Notes: generated from the sequence alone by a model not told the origin. A stretch of 64,000 nucleotides of DNA from Nocardioidaceae bacterium (GCA_017744365.1 JAGIBL010000002.1:1046376-1110375), one strand, 5' to 3'; shown: positions 20,640 to 29,448, counted from the stretch's first letter. Numbers and translations: made by a program.

Positions 20640-21525
20640 CCACGAGCGCCCCGCGGCCGGCACGACGCGCCAGGTCGTTCGCCCGGGCGATGTCGGCGGG
20701 CCGGGGTGCGGCTCCGTCGCCCAGCACCGGCCGGTGCTCGACGTCCGCGCCGTAGGTGTTGGCGCCGCCGAGGCGGATCCCGAGCGCGCCGGCGAAGGCC
20801 GCCTCGACCGGTCCGGCGTTCGGGCTCGGGTGCCGCGCGGCGTCGCGTCGCCAGGCACGCAGTGCGCCGGTCCGGTCCTCTCCCAGCAGCGTCGCGAGGC
20901 TCGCGGCCACCCGGGCACCCGGCAGGTTGAGCAGGTCGTCGAGCCGGGCGCTGGCCCAGCCGAAGCTCCGGTAGCGCTCGCTGCGATGACCGACCATCGC
21001 GTCCAGCGTGTTCGCGGCCCGGTAGCCGAGCAGCCCGGGAATCCCGAGCAGCCCGCCGAGGACCAGCGGCGCGACCACGGCGTCGGAGGTGTTCTCGGCG
21101 ACCGACTCGACCACCGCGCGGGCGACCTCGGTCTCGTCCAGGTGCGCGGTGGCGCGGCCGACCAGGTGGGTCAGCCGCTGCCGTGCGGCGGGGAGATCGG
21201 TGCCGAGGAGATCGCCGACCGCGGTCGCCTCGCGCTCCAGGGACCGGCCGCCGAGGACCGCCCAGGTGGCGGTGGCAGTGAGGAGGGTGTGGGCCAGCGG
21301 CCGCGTCCGGGTCGCGCGCTCCGCGGCCAGGCCGGTGACGGTCGCACCGCCGACGAGGACGGCCGTGAACGCCACCCCGCGCAGCCGGCTGTCGTCGTAC
21401 AGGGAGGTCTCGAGGCGGCCGGCGGCGCGCCCGAACCCGGCGACGGGATGGAACCGGCGCGGGTCGCCGAGCAGCCGGTCGGCGGCGAAGCCGAGCAGCA
21501 GCCCTGCCCACCTCAACGGCCCCAC
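20578..21525 (-). CDS. cobD: Adenosylcobinamide-phosphate synthase CobD/CbiB
   Basis: 315 aa membrane protein that attaches aminopropanol (or its phosphate) to adenosylcobyric acid. Diagnostic N-terminal motif RLLGDPRRFHPVAGFGRAAG; VVESVAENTSDAVVAPL; TLDAMVGHRSERYRSFGWASARLDDLLN, then AGALGIRLGGANTYG. Start GTG 21525 lies inside a 14-base tandem repeat and has no good Shine-Dalgarno at the normal distance; TTG 21516 is an alternative. Overlaps cobK antisense by 62 bases. Confidence 0.94.
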   Translation of the reverse strand: MGPLRWAGLLLGFAADRLLGDPRRFHPVAGFGRAAGRLETSLYDDSRLRGVAFTAVLVGGATVTGLAAERATRTRPLAHTLLTATATWAVLGGRSLEREATAVGDLLGTDLPAARQRLTHLVGRATAHLDETEVARAVVESVAENTSDAVVAPLVLGGLLGIPGLLGYRAANTLDAMVGHRSERYRSFGWASARLDDLLNLPGARVAASLATLLGEDRTGALRAWRRDAARHPSPNAGPVEAAFAGALGIRLGGANTYGADVEHRPVLGDGAAPRPADIARANDLARRAGRGALVVSLLLSRAPRRQRRRAARRR

Positions 21526-21534
21526 CTCAACGGC
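21507..21534. repeat. 14-base tandem duplication over the cobD start
   Basis: CCCACCTCAACGGC occurs twice in direct succession (21507-21520, 21521-21534). On the minus strand this doubles a GTTGAGGTGGG block and produces two GTG triplets in different frames around the cobD start. Confidence 0.8.
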
Positions 21535-21540
21535 TCGGCC

Positions 21541-22056
21541 TCACAGCGTCAGGACCCGGCCGGCGACGACCAGGTGGACCTCGTCGCAGACCACGGCGAC
21601 GCGCTGGTTGGTGCTGCCGAGCAGGTCGCGGAAGACCCGTCCGGAGGCGTGCCCGGGCACGACGCCCATGCCGACCTCGTTGGTCACCACCACCACGTCC
21701 TCGTGGGCTTCGACCGCGGCGACCAGAGCGTCGAGCCGGTCCCGGAACGCCGGCTCCCAGCCGGTGGTGTCCCAGGCGCGCAGGTCGTCGAGCTGGGCGG
21801 CGAGCCAGGTGCCCAGGCAGTCGACGAGCGCGGGGGTGCCGGGGTCGAGGGCGGTGGCGACGTCGATGGTCTCCACGGTGCGCCAGTGGCCCGGGCGAGC
21901 GGCCTGGTGCGCGGCCACGCGGGCCGCCCACTCCGGGTCCTCGGGCCCGGGCACCGGCCCGGGCGCGAGGTAGTCGACGCGAGGGCGGTCGTCCAGCAGG
22001 GCCTCGGCGTGCCGGGACTTCCCGGACCGCACCCCGCCGGTGACCAGCACGCGCAT
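21541..22056 (-). CDS. cobU: Bifunctional adenosylcobinamide kinase / GTP:adenosylcobinamide-phosphate guanylyltransferase
   Basis: 171 aa from ATG 22056 with GAGG upstream. P-loop GGVRSGKSRHAE at residues 6-17 and the family's VTNEVGMGVVPGHASGRVFRD ... LGSTNQRVA segments are present. It activates adenosylcobinamide to GDP-cobinamide for nucleotide-loop assembly. Lies between cobT and cobD on the minus strand, presumably in one operon from cbtB through cobD. The in-frame open stretch upstream belongs to cobT DNA and is not part of this protein. Confidence 0.95.
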   Translation of the reverse strand: MRVLVTGGVRSGKSRHAEALLDDRPRVDYLAPGPVPGPEDPEWAARVAAHQAARPGHWRTVETIDVATALDPGTPALVDCLGTWLAAQLDDLRAWDTTGWEPAFRDRLDALVAAVEAHEDVVVVTNEVGMGVVPGHASGRVFRDLLGSTNQRVAVVCDEVHLVVAGRVLTL

Positions 22057-22070
22057 CGCTGCGCCGTACC

Positions 22071-23090
22071 TCAGATGCCCAGCTCGGAGAGCAGCGCCAC
22101 GTCGCGCAGCAGCGCCGCCGCCGACCGGACCACCGGGACCGCTGCCACCGCGCCACTTCCCTCGCCGAGCCGGAGCCCGAGGTCGAGCAGCGGCTCGAGG
22201 CCGAGCTTGTCGAGCGCGAGCGACTGCGCCGGCTCGGTGGACCGGTGACCGGCGGCGAACCAGGCGGCCGCGCCCGGCTCGATCCGGTCGGCCATCACCG
22301 CGCAGGCCACCGCGATCACGCCGTCGAGCAGCACCGGCACACCGGCCCGCGCGGCGGCGAGCAAGAACCCGGTCGAGGCGGCCAGGTCGGCCCCGCCGAG
22401 CGCGGCCAGCGTGGCGAACGGATCCGCGTGCAGCTCGCGGGTGCGGTCCAGCGCCTGCTGGATCAGGGCTCCCTTGTGGGCCAGGGCGGCGTCGTCGACG
22501 CCGGTCCCGCGGCCGGTCAGCTCGCGGGCCGGCATGCCCAGGCTGGCCGCGATCAGCGCGGTCGCCGGGGTGGTGTTGCCGATGCCCATGTCGCCGCTGA
22601 TGAGCAGCTGCGCGCCGGCGGCGATCTCCTCGGCCGCGACGGCGGCACCGGCGTCGAGGGCCTGCTGGGTCTCCTCGGCCGTGAGTGCGTCCTCGGTGTG
22701 CAGCGGCCGGCTGGACCGCCGTACCTTGTAGCGGCTCACCTCCGGGTCGAGCCCGGCCAGGTCGTCGTCGACGGCGATGTCGAGGACCCGCACCGTGACG
22801 CCGTGCGCCGCCGCGAGAGCGGAGACCCCCGCGCGGCCGAGGACGAAGGTGCGCACCATCGCCGGCGTGACCGCGGACGGATAGGCCGAGACGCCGTGGG
22901 CCGCGACGCCGTGGTCGCCGGCGAAGATGACCGCGCGGGCCCGCTCGGGAACCTCCGGGGGGCACTGACCCTGGACCGCGGCCAGCCAGACGCCGAGCTC
23001 GCCGAGCCGGCCCAGCGCGCCGGCCGGCGTGGCCAGTCCGGCCAGCCGCTCGGCGGCCTCGGCGCGGGCGGTCTGCGACGGCGCCTTCAC
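22071..23090 (-). CDS. cobT: Nicotinate-nucleotide-dimethylbenzimidazole phosphoribosyltransferase CobT
   Basis: 339 aa from GTG 23090, which overlaps the cbtA stop (GTGA). It forms alpha-ribazole phosphate from DMB and nicotinate mononucleotide. Typical motifs: FAGDHGVAAHGVSAYPSAVT, ISGDMGIGNTTPATAL, GTGVDD, and the C-terminal LRLGEGSGA with the catalytic glutamate region. The N-terminus lacks the first about 15 residues of some homologues, but the start is supported by the operon overlap. Confidence 0.95.
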   Translation of the reverse strand: MKAPSQTARAEAAERLAGLATPAGALGRLGELGVWLAAVQGQCPPEVPERARAVIFAGDHGVAAHGVSAYPSAVTPAMVRTFVLGRAGVSALAAAHGVTVRVLDIAVDDDLAGLDPEVSRYKVRRSSRPLHTEDALTAEETQQALDAGAAVAAEEIAAGAQLLISGDMGIGNTTPATALIAASLGMPARELTGRGTGVDDAALAHKGALIQQALDRTRELHADPFATLAALGGADLAASTGFLLAAARAGVPVLLDGVIAVACAVMADRIEPGAAAWFAAGHRSTEPAQSLALDKLGLEPLLDLGLRLGEGSGAVAAVPVVRSAAALLRDVALLSELGI

Positions 23091-23839
23091 AGGCTCGCCG
23101 CCAGCTCGCGGCGGGCGTTCTCGACGGCCAGCTTCTCCTGCGTGCGGCCGACCAGCCCGACCAGCGCGACGCCGAGGACCGCCCACAGGGAGGCCAGCGT
23201 GGTGATCGAGGAGCGGCGGAACTCCCACAGCGTGGAGGCGGGGAACGACCCGACCTCGTCGACGGTGGGCATCAGCTCGGCGGCGAGAACCATGACGACA
23301 AGGTAGCCCCCGGCCGCCGCGAGCACGGTCCGGTAGGTGCCCAGCCTCGGCAGCAGCCGGGCGGCGAGCACGACAGCGGCGATCGCGGCGAGGACGGAGA
23401 GGCCGAGGAAGGAGAAGTACAGCGCCGTGCGGTGCCCGATGGTGTCCGGGTCGCCGACCGCGGGCGGGGTCGCGGGGTACTTCAGGAACGGCACCAGAGC
23501 GACCGCGACGAAGCCGACGAGGGCGACGAGCGCGGTGCTCTGGGTGGCCCGGATGCGGCCGAGCCGGCCGAGTGCGACAGCGGCGGCGAGGCCGACCAGG
23601 CCGCCGAGCGCGGCGCCGATGGCGAGGGTGCCGGTGGCCAGGCCCCAGGTGGACTGGTTCTCGCGCGAGACGGTCACGCCGTTCTCGTGCTCGTGCCCGG
23701 ACTCGTGGCTGTGCTCCTGCTCGAGGCTGATCGCGGTCTCCAGGGGAGGCTCACCGAGGGCGTGCGCGACCAGGAAGGCCGCGATGCCCGCGAAGAGTCC
23801 TGCGAGGAGACCGTGTACCAGGAAGGTACGCGGCGTCAT
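23087..23839 (-). CDS. cbtA: CbtA-family cobalt transporter component
   Basis: 250 aa with five or six membrane helices: FLVHGLLAGLFAGIAAFLVAHALGEPP at the N-terminus, then TGTLAIGAALGGLVGL, TALVALVGFVAVALVPFLKYPATPP (the KYPxxPP motif is typical of CbtA) and further helices. A His/Glu-rich loop (QEHSHESGHEHENG, about 40-54) probably binds metal. CbtA and CbtB are predicted cobalt importers found under B12 riboswitch control. cbtB lies directly upstream. Confidence 0.9.
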   Translation of the reverse strand: MTPRTFLVHGLLAGLFAGIAAFLVAHALGEPPLETAISLEQEHSHESGHEHENGVTVSRENQSTWGLATGTLAIGAALGGLVGLAAAVALGRLGRIRATQSTALVALVGFVAVALVPFLKYPATPPAVGDPDTIGHRTALYFSFLGLSVLAAIAAVVLAARLLPRLGTYRTVLAAAGGYLVVMVLAAELMPTVDEVGSFPASTLWEFRRSSITTLASLWAVLGVALVGLVGRTQEKLAVENARRELAASL

Positions 23840-23851
23840 GTCCGGCGCCCG

Positions 23852-24064
23852 TCAGTGGCAGGGGTAGCCGAGCAGGTGCCGGCCGTCGTGGACCCACTCG
23901 TGGATGGCGTTGCCGGCCGGGATCGAGATGGCGCCCTGGTCGGCGCTGACGAAGAAGATGACCAGCAGGCCGAGCAGCGCGGTGAACGCGAGCCACGGGA
24001 GCAGCTGGCGCAGCGGGATCGCCGGAACGTCGACGGTGGGGGCAGCGGGGGTGGCGATGGCCAT
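23852..24064 (-). CDS. cbtB: CbtB-family cobalt transporter component
   Basis: 70 aa with one membrane helix (LPWLAFTALLGLLVIFFVSAD) and a C-terminal metal-binding-like HEWVHDGRHLLGYPCH, the family hallmark. ATG 24064 follows GAGGAGG closely. First gene after a cobalamin riboswitch, so the cbtB-cbtA-cobT-cobU-cobD string should be repressed by adenosylcobalamin. Confidence 0.92.
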   Translation of the reverse strand: MAIATPAAPTVDVPAIPLRQLLPWLAFTALLGLLVIFFVSADQGAISIPAGNAIHEWVHDGRHLLGYPCH

Positions 24065-24074
24065 GGAGTCCTCC

Positions 24075-24212
24075 TCGGGATGAAGCGTCCCGTTGTCGTA
24101 GGGGTCATCCAGGCCTTCGGGTCTGACTCCACCGCTCTCACGAGCCGTGTCACAGTAGCGCGACTGTGCCGGAATCCCACCGGCTTCCTCGGGCCTGGTG
24201 GGCTCAGCGTAG
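24075..24212 (-). promoter_or_regulatory. Cobalamin riboswitch upstream of cbtB
   Basis: The minus-strand transcript reads AAGCCGGTGGGATTCCGGCA, ACAGTCGCGCTACTGTGAC and the B12-box-like GAGTCAGACC. Near the ribosome site comes a small hairpin, GGGACGCTTCATCCC, immediately before CGAGGAGG, which could serve as the expression platform. Boundaries are approximate. Confidence 0.9.
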
Positions 24213-24232
24213 TGGGCGCGCCGGTCCCCGGG

Positions 24233-26680
24233 TCAACCGGTCTCGCGGATCGTTCCGCGCAGCGCGTCCACGAGCGCGTCGGTCTTCTCCGGACCTCGTA
24301 CGGCGATGCGCAGCCAGCCCGGGCCCAGGCCGGGGAACGTGTCCGCGCGCCGGACCGCGAAGCCCCGCTTCCGCAGGGCCTCGTGGACGTGCGGGGCGGT
24401 GCGGATCAGCACGAACGGGGCTGTCGAGCTGGTCGCGAAGCCGATGTCGGCGAGCCTGGTCTCGAGGTAGGCCCGGTGCTCGGCGATCTCCTCGGTCCGG
24501 CGCTTCCGCTCGACCTCGGCCTCCGGGGTGTGGCAGGCGACCAGGGCGGCGATCGCGGCGGCCGAGACGGACCAGGGGGTCTGCAGGTCTCGCAGGCCCG
24601 CCACGGTGGCGGCGTCGCCGAGCAGGTAGCCGGCGCGGACGCCCGGGATGCCCCAGAGCTTGGTCAGGCTGCGCAGGACGACGACGTCCGCTCCTGCGCT
24701 CGTCGCCTGGTCGCCGTCGTCGAGGAACGCCTCGTCGACGACGAGCAGCCTGCCCTCCCGGCGCAGCTCGTGCACGCTCTCCGCCCGGTGGCGGACCCCG
24801 GTCGGGTTGGTCGGGTTGCCGACGATCACGAGGTCGGCGTCGCTGGGGACCAGGGTCGGGTCGAGCGCGAATCCGTCGTCCGCGCGCAGGATCACGTGCT
24901 CGGGCCGGTGCCCGGCGGCGGCGAGTGCGACGTCGGGCTCGGTGAACTGCGGGTGCACCACCACCGGCCGCCGCCAGGCCCGCAGCCGGGCGACCAGCCC
25001 GAACGCCTCCGCGGCCCCGGCGGTCGGGAGCACCTCGTCCTCGGGGCGGTCGTGGTACTCGGCGAGCGCGACGATCGCCGGCGCCCTGTCCGGGTACCGG
25101 CCCACGTCGGCCTGTGCGAGCGCCCGCTCCAGCCAGTCCGGTCGCGGGCCCTCGAACACGTTCACCGCGAAGTCGACCAGCCCGTCCGTCGCCTCCCGGT
25201 CGCCGTGGTGGCGCAGCGCGTCGGTCGCAGCCGCGTGCGTACCCGGGCCTGCGAATGTCGCGGGAGTGACGGCTGCTCGTCCCACCAGTCCCACCGGCGA
25301 CATTCGCAGGCTGGTGTACGCACCCGGGGCGGTGCGAGGGGCGGGCCGGGGGGCCGGCCGGGCGGCTGCGGCGGCGGCGGCGAACCGGGCGGCGAGGTGG
25401 GGGTGGCCGGCCCAGTGCGTGTGCAGGTACGACGCGTGCAGGGTCGGGGTGGCGAGCCCGCCGCCGGTGTCCCAGGGGGCCGGACCGGGCTCGGCCAGCA
25501 GGTGCGTGCGGTGGAACTCGTGCCCGGTCACGGTCTCACCCTGCCGGGAGAGCAGGTCGTCCGCGGTGGCCGTGGCGGTCCGGTAGGCCAGGGTCAACCG
25601 GGGTGCCATCGCGGCGTCGGCATCGATCGCCCCCACCATCGGGGCCCCGTCGACCGTCCGGCACAGGTAGAGCAGGCCGGCGCACTCCGCCACCGTGGGC
25701 AGCCCGGCCGTGATGCTCGAGCGCAGCTGCGCGCGCAGCGACTCGTTCCCGCTGAGCGACGCCGCGTGCAGCTCGGGGAAGCCGCCGCCGAGGTAGAGCC
25801 CGCGGGTGCCCTCCGGCAGCGACTCGTCCGTGGTCGGGTCGAAGGTGACCACCTCGCAGCCCGCCGCGGCGAGCAGCTCGGTGGTCTCGGCGTACGCGAA
25901 GGTGAAGGCGCGGCCGCCGGCGACGGCGATGACCGGACGCGTCCCGATCGGTTCCGCGGCGGGCGCGGACCACGCCTCCCCGGCCAGCGCGGGCGCGGTG
26001 CGCGCGAGGCGGAGCACCTCGTCGAGGTCGACGCGCTCGGCGACCTGGGCCGCCAGCCGGTCCAGGGCCGCGGCGGCCTCGGGTCGCTCGGCGGCGGGCA
26101 CCAGGCCGAGGTGACGCGAGGGCGCTTCGATGCCGTCGTCGCGCCGCAGCACGCCGAGGATCGGAAGCCGGTCGCCCAGCGCGCGCACGACCTCGGCCGC
26201 GTGCCGGTCCGAGCCGGCCTTGTTCAGGATCACCCCGACGATCTGCACGTCCGGTGACCAGGTTGCGAGCCCGTGCACCGTCGCGGCGATGGTCCGCGAC
26301 GCGTGGCAGATGTCGACGACGAGGACGACCGGCGTCCTGGTCACCGCGGCCACGTGGGCGGTGGAGGCGTACCCGTCCCCGCCGAGCTGTCCGTCGTACA
26401 GGCCCATGACGCCCTCGACCACCGCCACGTCCGCACCGCGGGCGCCGTGCAGCAGCAGGGGCACCAGGCGCTCCTCGCCGACCAGGTGCGGGTCGAGGTT
26501 GCGGCCCGGCCGGCCGGTGGCAAGCGCGTGGTAGCCGGGATCGATGTAGTCGGGCCCGACCTTGTGGCCGCTGACCGCCAGGCCGCGGCGGGCCAGTGCG
26601 GCCATCAGCCCGGTGGCGACGGTGGTCTTGCCGTGACCCGAGGCGGGGGCGGCGACGACCAGGCGGTGCAGGGTCACCAT
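24233..26680 (-). CDS. Fused cobyrinate a,c-diamide synthase (CobB) and CobC-like aminotransferase
   Basis: One open frame of 815 aa. Residues 1 to about 455 are CobB: P-loop APASGHGKTTVATGL, KVGPDYIDPGYH, ILNKAGSDRH, glutaminase motif TVAECAGLLYL and GHEFHRTHL. Residues about 480-815 are a PLP-dependent class I/II aminotransferase like CobC/CobD threonine-phosphate decarboxylase: VNVFEGPRPDWLERAL, NPTNPTGV, VVDEAFLDDG and the lysine in RSLTKLWGIPGVRAGYLL. The linker (about 457-478) is encoded by an inverted repeat. ATG 26680 overlaps the cobO stop; GTG 26677 is an equal alternative. Upstream in-frame codons are cobO shadow. Confidence 0.92.
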   Translation of the reverse strand: MVTLHRLVVAAPASGHGKTTVATGLMAALARRGLAVSGHKVGPDYIDPGYHALATGRPGRNLDPHLVGEERLVPLLLHGARGADVAVVEGVMGLYDGQLGGDGYASTAHVAAVTRTPVVLVVDICHASRTIAATVHGLATWSPDVQIVGVILNKAGSDRHAAEVVRALGDRLPILGVLRRDDGIEAPSRHLGLVPAAERPEAAAALDRLAAQVAERVDLDEVLRLARTAPALAGEAWSAPAAEPIGTRPVIAVAGGRAFTFAYAETTELLAAAGCEVVTFDPTTDESLPEGTRGLYLGGGFPELHAASLSGNESLRAQLRSSITAGLPTVAECAGLLYLCRTVDGAPMVGAIDADAAMAPRLTLAYRTATATADDLLSRQGETVTGHEFHRTHLLAEPGPAPWDTGGGLATPTLHASYLHTHWAGHPHLAARFAAAAAAARPAPRPAPRTAPGAYTSLRMSPVGLVGRAAVTPATFAGPGTHAAATDALRHHGDREATDGLVDFAVNVFEGPRPDWLERALAQADVGRYPDRAPAIVALAEYHDRPEDEVLPTAGAAEAFGLVARLRAWRRPVVVHPQFTEPDVALAAAGHRPEHVILRADDGFALDPTLVPSDADLVIVGNPTNPTGVRHRAESVHELRREGRLLVVDEAFLDDGDQATSAGADVVVLRSLTKLWGIPGVRAGYLLGDAATVAGLRDLQTPWSVSAAAIAALVACHTPEAEVERKRRTEEIAEHRAYLETRLADIGFATSSTAPFVLIRTAPHVHEALRKRGFAVRRADTFPGLGPGWLRIAVRGPEKTDALVDALRGTIRETG
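25248..25310. repeat. Inverted repeat encoding the CobB-CobC linker
   Basis: Perfect 14-base arms CCTGCGAATGTCGC (25248-25261) and GCGACATTCGCAGG (25297-25310) with a 35-base centre, flanked on both sides by GTGCGTAC in inverted orientation. It is read through in frame as YTSLRMSP ... TPATFAGPGT. The look is of a small palindromic mobile element domesticated as linker. Confidence 0.75.
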
Positions 26681-27291
26681 TCGATGCCGCGCTGGCCCTT
26701 CTGGCCGGCGTCCATCGGGTGCTTGACCTTGGTCATCTCGGTGACCAGGTCGGCGGCCTCGAGCAGCCGCGGGTCCGCGCGCCGGCCGGTGATGACGACG
26801 TGCTGGTGCCCGGGGCGGTTCGCGAGCGTGTCGACGACGTCGTCGAGGTCGACCCAGCCCCAGTTGACCGGGTAGGTGAACTCGTCGAGCAGGTAGAGGT
26901 CGTGCTCCTCGGCGGCCAGCCGGCGCTTGATCTCGGCCCAGCCCTCGGCCGCGGCGGCCGCGTGGTCGTCCTCGGTGCCGGGCTTGCGCGACCACGACCA
27001 GCCCGAGCCCATCTTCTGCCAGTCGACCGGACCGCCTGCGCCGGTGGCCCCGTGCAGCTCGCCGAGCCGCTCGAACGCGGTCTGCTCGCCGAGCCGCCAC
27101 TTGGCCGACTTCACGAACTGGAAGATCCCCAGGTTCCAGCCCTGGTTCCAGCCGCGCAGCGCCAGCCCGAACGCGGCCGTCGACTTCCCCTTGCCGTCAC
27201 CGGTGTGCACCATCAGCAGCGGCCGGTTGCGGCGCTGCTTGGTGGTGAGCCCGTCCTCGGGTACGGCGACCGGCTGACCCTGCGGTGCCAT
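26674..27291 (-). CDS. cobO: Cob(I)yrinic acid a,c-diamide adenosyltransferase CobO
   Basis: 205 aa. CobA/CobO/BtuR-type enzyme that adds the adenosyl ligand. P-loop VHTGDGKGKSTAAFGLALR (about 28-46), LGIFQFVKSAKW, then DLYLLDEFTYPVNWGWV and TGRRADPRLLEAADLVTEM. ATG 27291 touches the chelatase stop (TGATG) and its own stop overlaps the next start, so the gene is embedded in a tightly coupled operon controlled by the riboswitch at 29300-29440. Confidence 0.96.
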   Translation of the reverse strand: MAPQGQPVAVPEDGLTTKQRRNRPLLMVHTGDGKGKSTAAFGLALRGWNQGWNLGIFQFVKSAKWRLGEQTAFERLGELHGATGAGGPVDWQKMGSGWSWSRKPGTEDDHAAAAAEGWAEIKRRLAAEEHDLYLLDEFTYPVNWGWVDLDDVVDTLANRPGHQHVVITGRRADPRLLEAADLVTEMTKVKHPMDAGQKGQRGIEW

Positions 27292-29270
27292 CAGGCGACC
27301 TTCCTCTCCCGGACGACGGCGGTGAGTGCTTCGGCGGAGACGTCGCCGAGCGGCAGGTGCTCGGCCTCGAGCGCGGCGGCGAGGTCGCCGGCCAGCCCGA
27401 GGCGGAAGCGGCCGGTCTCGCAGTCCACGACGACCGCGCTCGTCCCGGTGCCGGCCAGGCCGCGGGCGACGTGATGGGCCCGAGCGAGCGCGTCCGGTCC
27501 GTGGGTGGCCCGGCCGTCGGTGACCACGACCAGCAGCGCGCGGCGGCGCGGGTCGCGGAGGCGTTCGAGACGCAGCGTCTCGGCAGCCGTGGTCAGCCCC
27601 TCGGCGAGCGGCGTCCGGCCTCCCGCGGGCAGGGCGGCCAGCCGGGTGGCGGCGATGTCGACCGAGGTGGTCGGCGGGAGCAGCAGGGTGCCCTCGCCGG
27701 CGCGGAAGGTGACCAGCCCGACCTTGTCGCGGCGGCGGTACGCGTCCAGGAGCAGCGACAGGATCGCCGTCTTCACCGGTTCCATCCGGGTCCGCGCGGC
27801 CATCGACCCCGACGCGTCGACGCAGAAGAGCACCAGGTTGGACTCGCGTCCTTCCCGGACGGCGACGCGGAGATCCTCGGGAGTCAGGGTGACGGCGGTG
27901 CCCGTCCGTTCCCGGTTGCCCTGGTGCGGCGCGGCGGCCCGGATCGTCTCGACCAGGTGCAGCGAACCGCCGGATCCGCCGGGGCGGCGGGCACCGATCC
28001 GGCGGCCGTTGCTGGTGATCGCCCGGGACCGCCGGCCGACGTCACCGATCCCGAGCCCGTCCACGCGGAGCAGCTGGGTCCGGAACGGCGTGGCGGGCGC
28101 GACCGTCGACGTCGCCGTTGAGTGGTCGCCCGATCCCGTCGAGTGGTCGATCGGTCCTGGCTCGTCGGTGGCGGGGCCGTCGGTGGCGGGGCCGTCACCC
28201 GGCGGGCCGTCGCTGGGCGGGCTGTCGCTGGGCGGATCGGGCTGCGGGTCGGGGTCGGGCTCGTCGTCGCCGAGCGCCTCGTCGAGCAGGCTCTCGTCCA
28301 TGCCCGGGGCGTCGAACGGGTTGCGCCGGCGGCGGTGCGGCAGCGCCAGCCGGGCGGCGGCGCGGATGTCGTCCTTGGTGACCGAGGCGCGGCCGTGCCA
28401 GGCGGCATGCGCGATCGCCGCCCGGGCGGTGACGATGTCGGCGCGCATCCCGTCGACCTCGAACGCGGCGCAGACCTGCGCGATGGTGAACAGCGCCTCG
28501 TCGTCGAGCACCACCTTGGCCAGGTCCTGCTGGGCCTGCCGGATCCGCTCGGTCAGGTCCCGCTCGGCAGCGGCGTACTGCGCCGCGAACGCCTCGGGGT
28601 CGGCGTCGAACGCCATCCGGCGGCGGACCACTTCGGCGCGGACAGCGGGATCGCGCGGGGCGGCCACCTCGACCGTCAGGCCGAAGCGGTCGAGCAGCTG
28701 CGGGCGCAGCTCCCCTTCCTCGGGATTCATGGTGCCGACCAGGACGAACCGGGCCGCGTGCGTCACCGAGACCCCGTCGCGCTCGACGGTGGCCCGGCCC
28801 ATCGCGGCGGCGTCGAGAAGCAGGTCGACCAGGTGGTCGTGCAGCAGGTTCACCTCGTCGACGTACAGGAGCCCGCGGTGCGCCCGGGCCAGCAGGCCCG
28901 GCTCGAACTCCGCCTTGCCCTCGCGCAGCGCGCGCTCGAGGTGCAGCGAGCCGAGCACCCGGTCCTCGGTAGCCCCGACCGGGAGCTCGACGAGCCGGAC
29001 CGGCCGGGCCTCGACGGGGGCGTCGGCGGCGAAGGGGCCGTCCGGGGAGAGCGACTCCTTCTCGGCGGGATCGGAGGAGAACCGGTCGCCCGCGACGACC
29101 TCGATCGGCGGCAGCACGCCGGCGAGCGCGCGCACGATGGTGGACTTCGCGGTGCCCTTCTCCCCGCGGACCAGGACGCCGCCGACCTCGGGCGAGATCG
29201 TGGTGAGGATGAGCGCGAGGGTCATGTCGGCCGAGCCGACGACGGCGCTGAAGGGGTACTGCTGTGGCAT
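27291..29270 (-). CDS. Magnesium-chelatase-type ChlI-ChlD fusion (putative cobaltochelatase partner of CobN)
   Basis: 659 aa. N-terminal AAA+ ATPase like ChlI/BchI: Walker A RGEKGTAKSTIVRAL (about 35-49), LLYVDEVNLLHDHLVD, GTMNPEEGELRPQLLDRFGL. A Pro/Gly/Asp-rich linker follows (about 330-375), then a von Willebrand A domain with MIDAS VDASGSMAARTRM (near 480). Such fusions sit in actinobacterial cobalamin operons in place of separate CobS and CobT chelatase subunits and are thought to power CobN. That role is inference from context. The first gene under the riboswitch. Confidence 0.92.
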   Translation of the reverse strand: MPQQYPFSAVVGSADMTLALILTTISPEVGGVLVRGEKGTAKSTIVRALAGVLPPIEVVAGDRFSSDPAEKESLSPDGPFAADAPVEARPVRLVELPVGATEDRVLGSLHLERALREGKAEFEPGLLARAHRGLLYVDEVNLLHDHLVDLLLDAAAMGRATVERDGVSVTHAARFVLVGTMNPEEGELRPQLLDRFGLTVEVAAPRDPAVRAEVVRRRMAFDADPEAFAAQYAAAERDLTERIRQAQQDLAKVVLDDEALFTIAQVCAAFEVDGMRADIVTARAAIAHAAWHGRASVTKDDIRAAARLALPHRRRRNPFDAPGMDESLLDEALGDDEPDPDPQPDPPSDSPPSDGPPGDGPATDGPATDEPGPIDHSTGSGDHSTATSTVAPATPFRTQLLRVDGLGIGDVGRRSRAITSNGRRIGARRPGGSGGSLHLVETIRAAAPHQGNRERTGTAVTLTPEDLRVAVREGRESNLVLFCVDASGSMAARTRMEPVKTAILSLLLDAYRRRDKVGLVTFRAGEGTLLLPPTTSVDIAATRLAALPAGGRTPLAEGLTTAAETLRLERLRDPRRRALLVVVTDGRATHGPDALARAHHVARGLAGTGTSAVVVDCETGRFRLGLAGDLAAALEAEHLPLGDVSAEALTAVVRERKVA

Positions 29271-29299
29271 GGGGGCTCCCGCTCGTCAGCCATCGAACA

Positions 29300-29440
29300 T
29301 TCACGTGGCGCGAGGCCGGTCTTCGGACTTCCGGATTCGTCGATCCGGTCACCGCAGCGGGCCCTGTGCCGGATTCTCACCGGCTTCCCAGATTCTCCCC
29401 TCCCGTCGCGTGACGTTCGGGGCACCTCGTGCCTTGGACG
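29300..29440 (-). promoter_or_regulatory. Cobalamin riboswitch upstream of the chlID-cobO-cobBC operon
   Basis: On the minus strand: GCACGAGGTGCC, AAGCCGGTGAGAATCCGGCA, CAGGGCCCGCTGCGGTGAC and the B12-box-like GAAGTCCGAAGACCGG, in the expected order and spacing. Ends about 30 bases before the chelatase start. Boundaries approximate. Confidence 0.92.
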
Positions 29441-29448
29441 GCTCACGA

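Noticed and set aside
24233..27100. Treating the whole 955-codon frame as one protein.
   Set aside because: The first 140 codons are cobO read in the wrong frame; the genuine product begins at 26680 or 26677.
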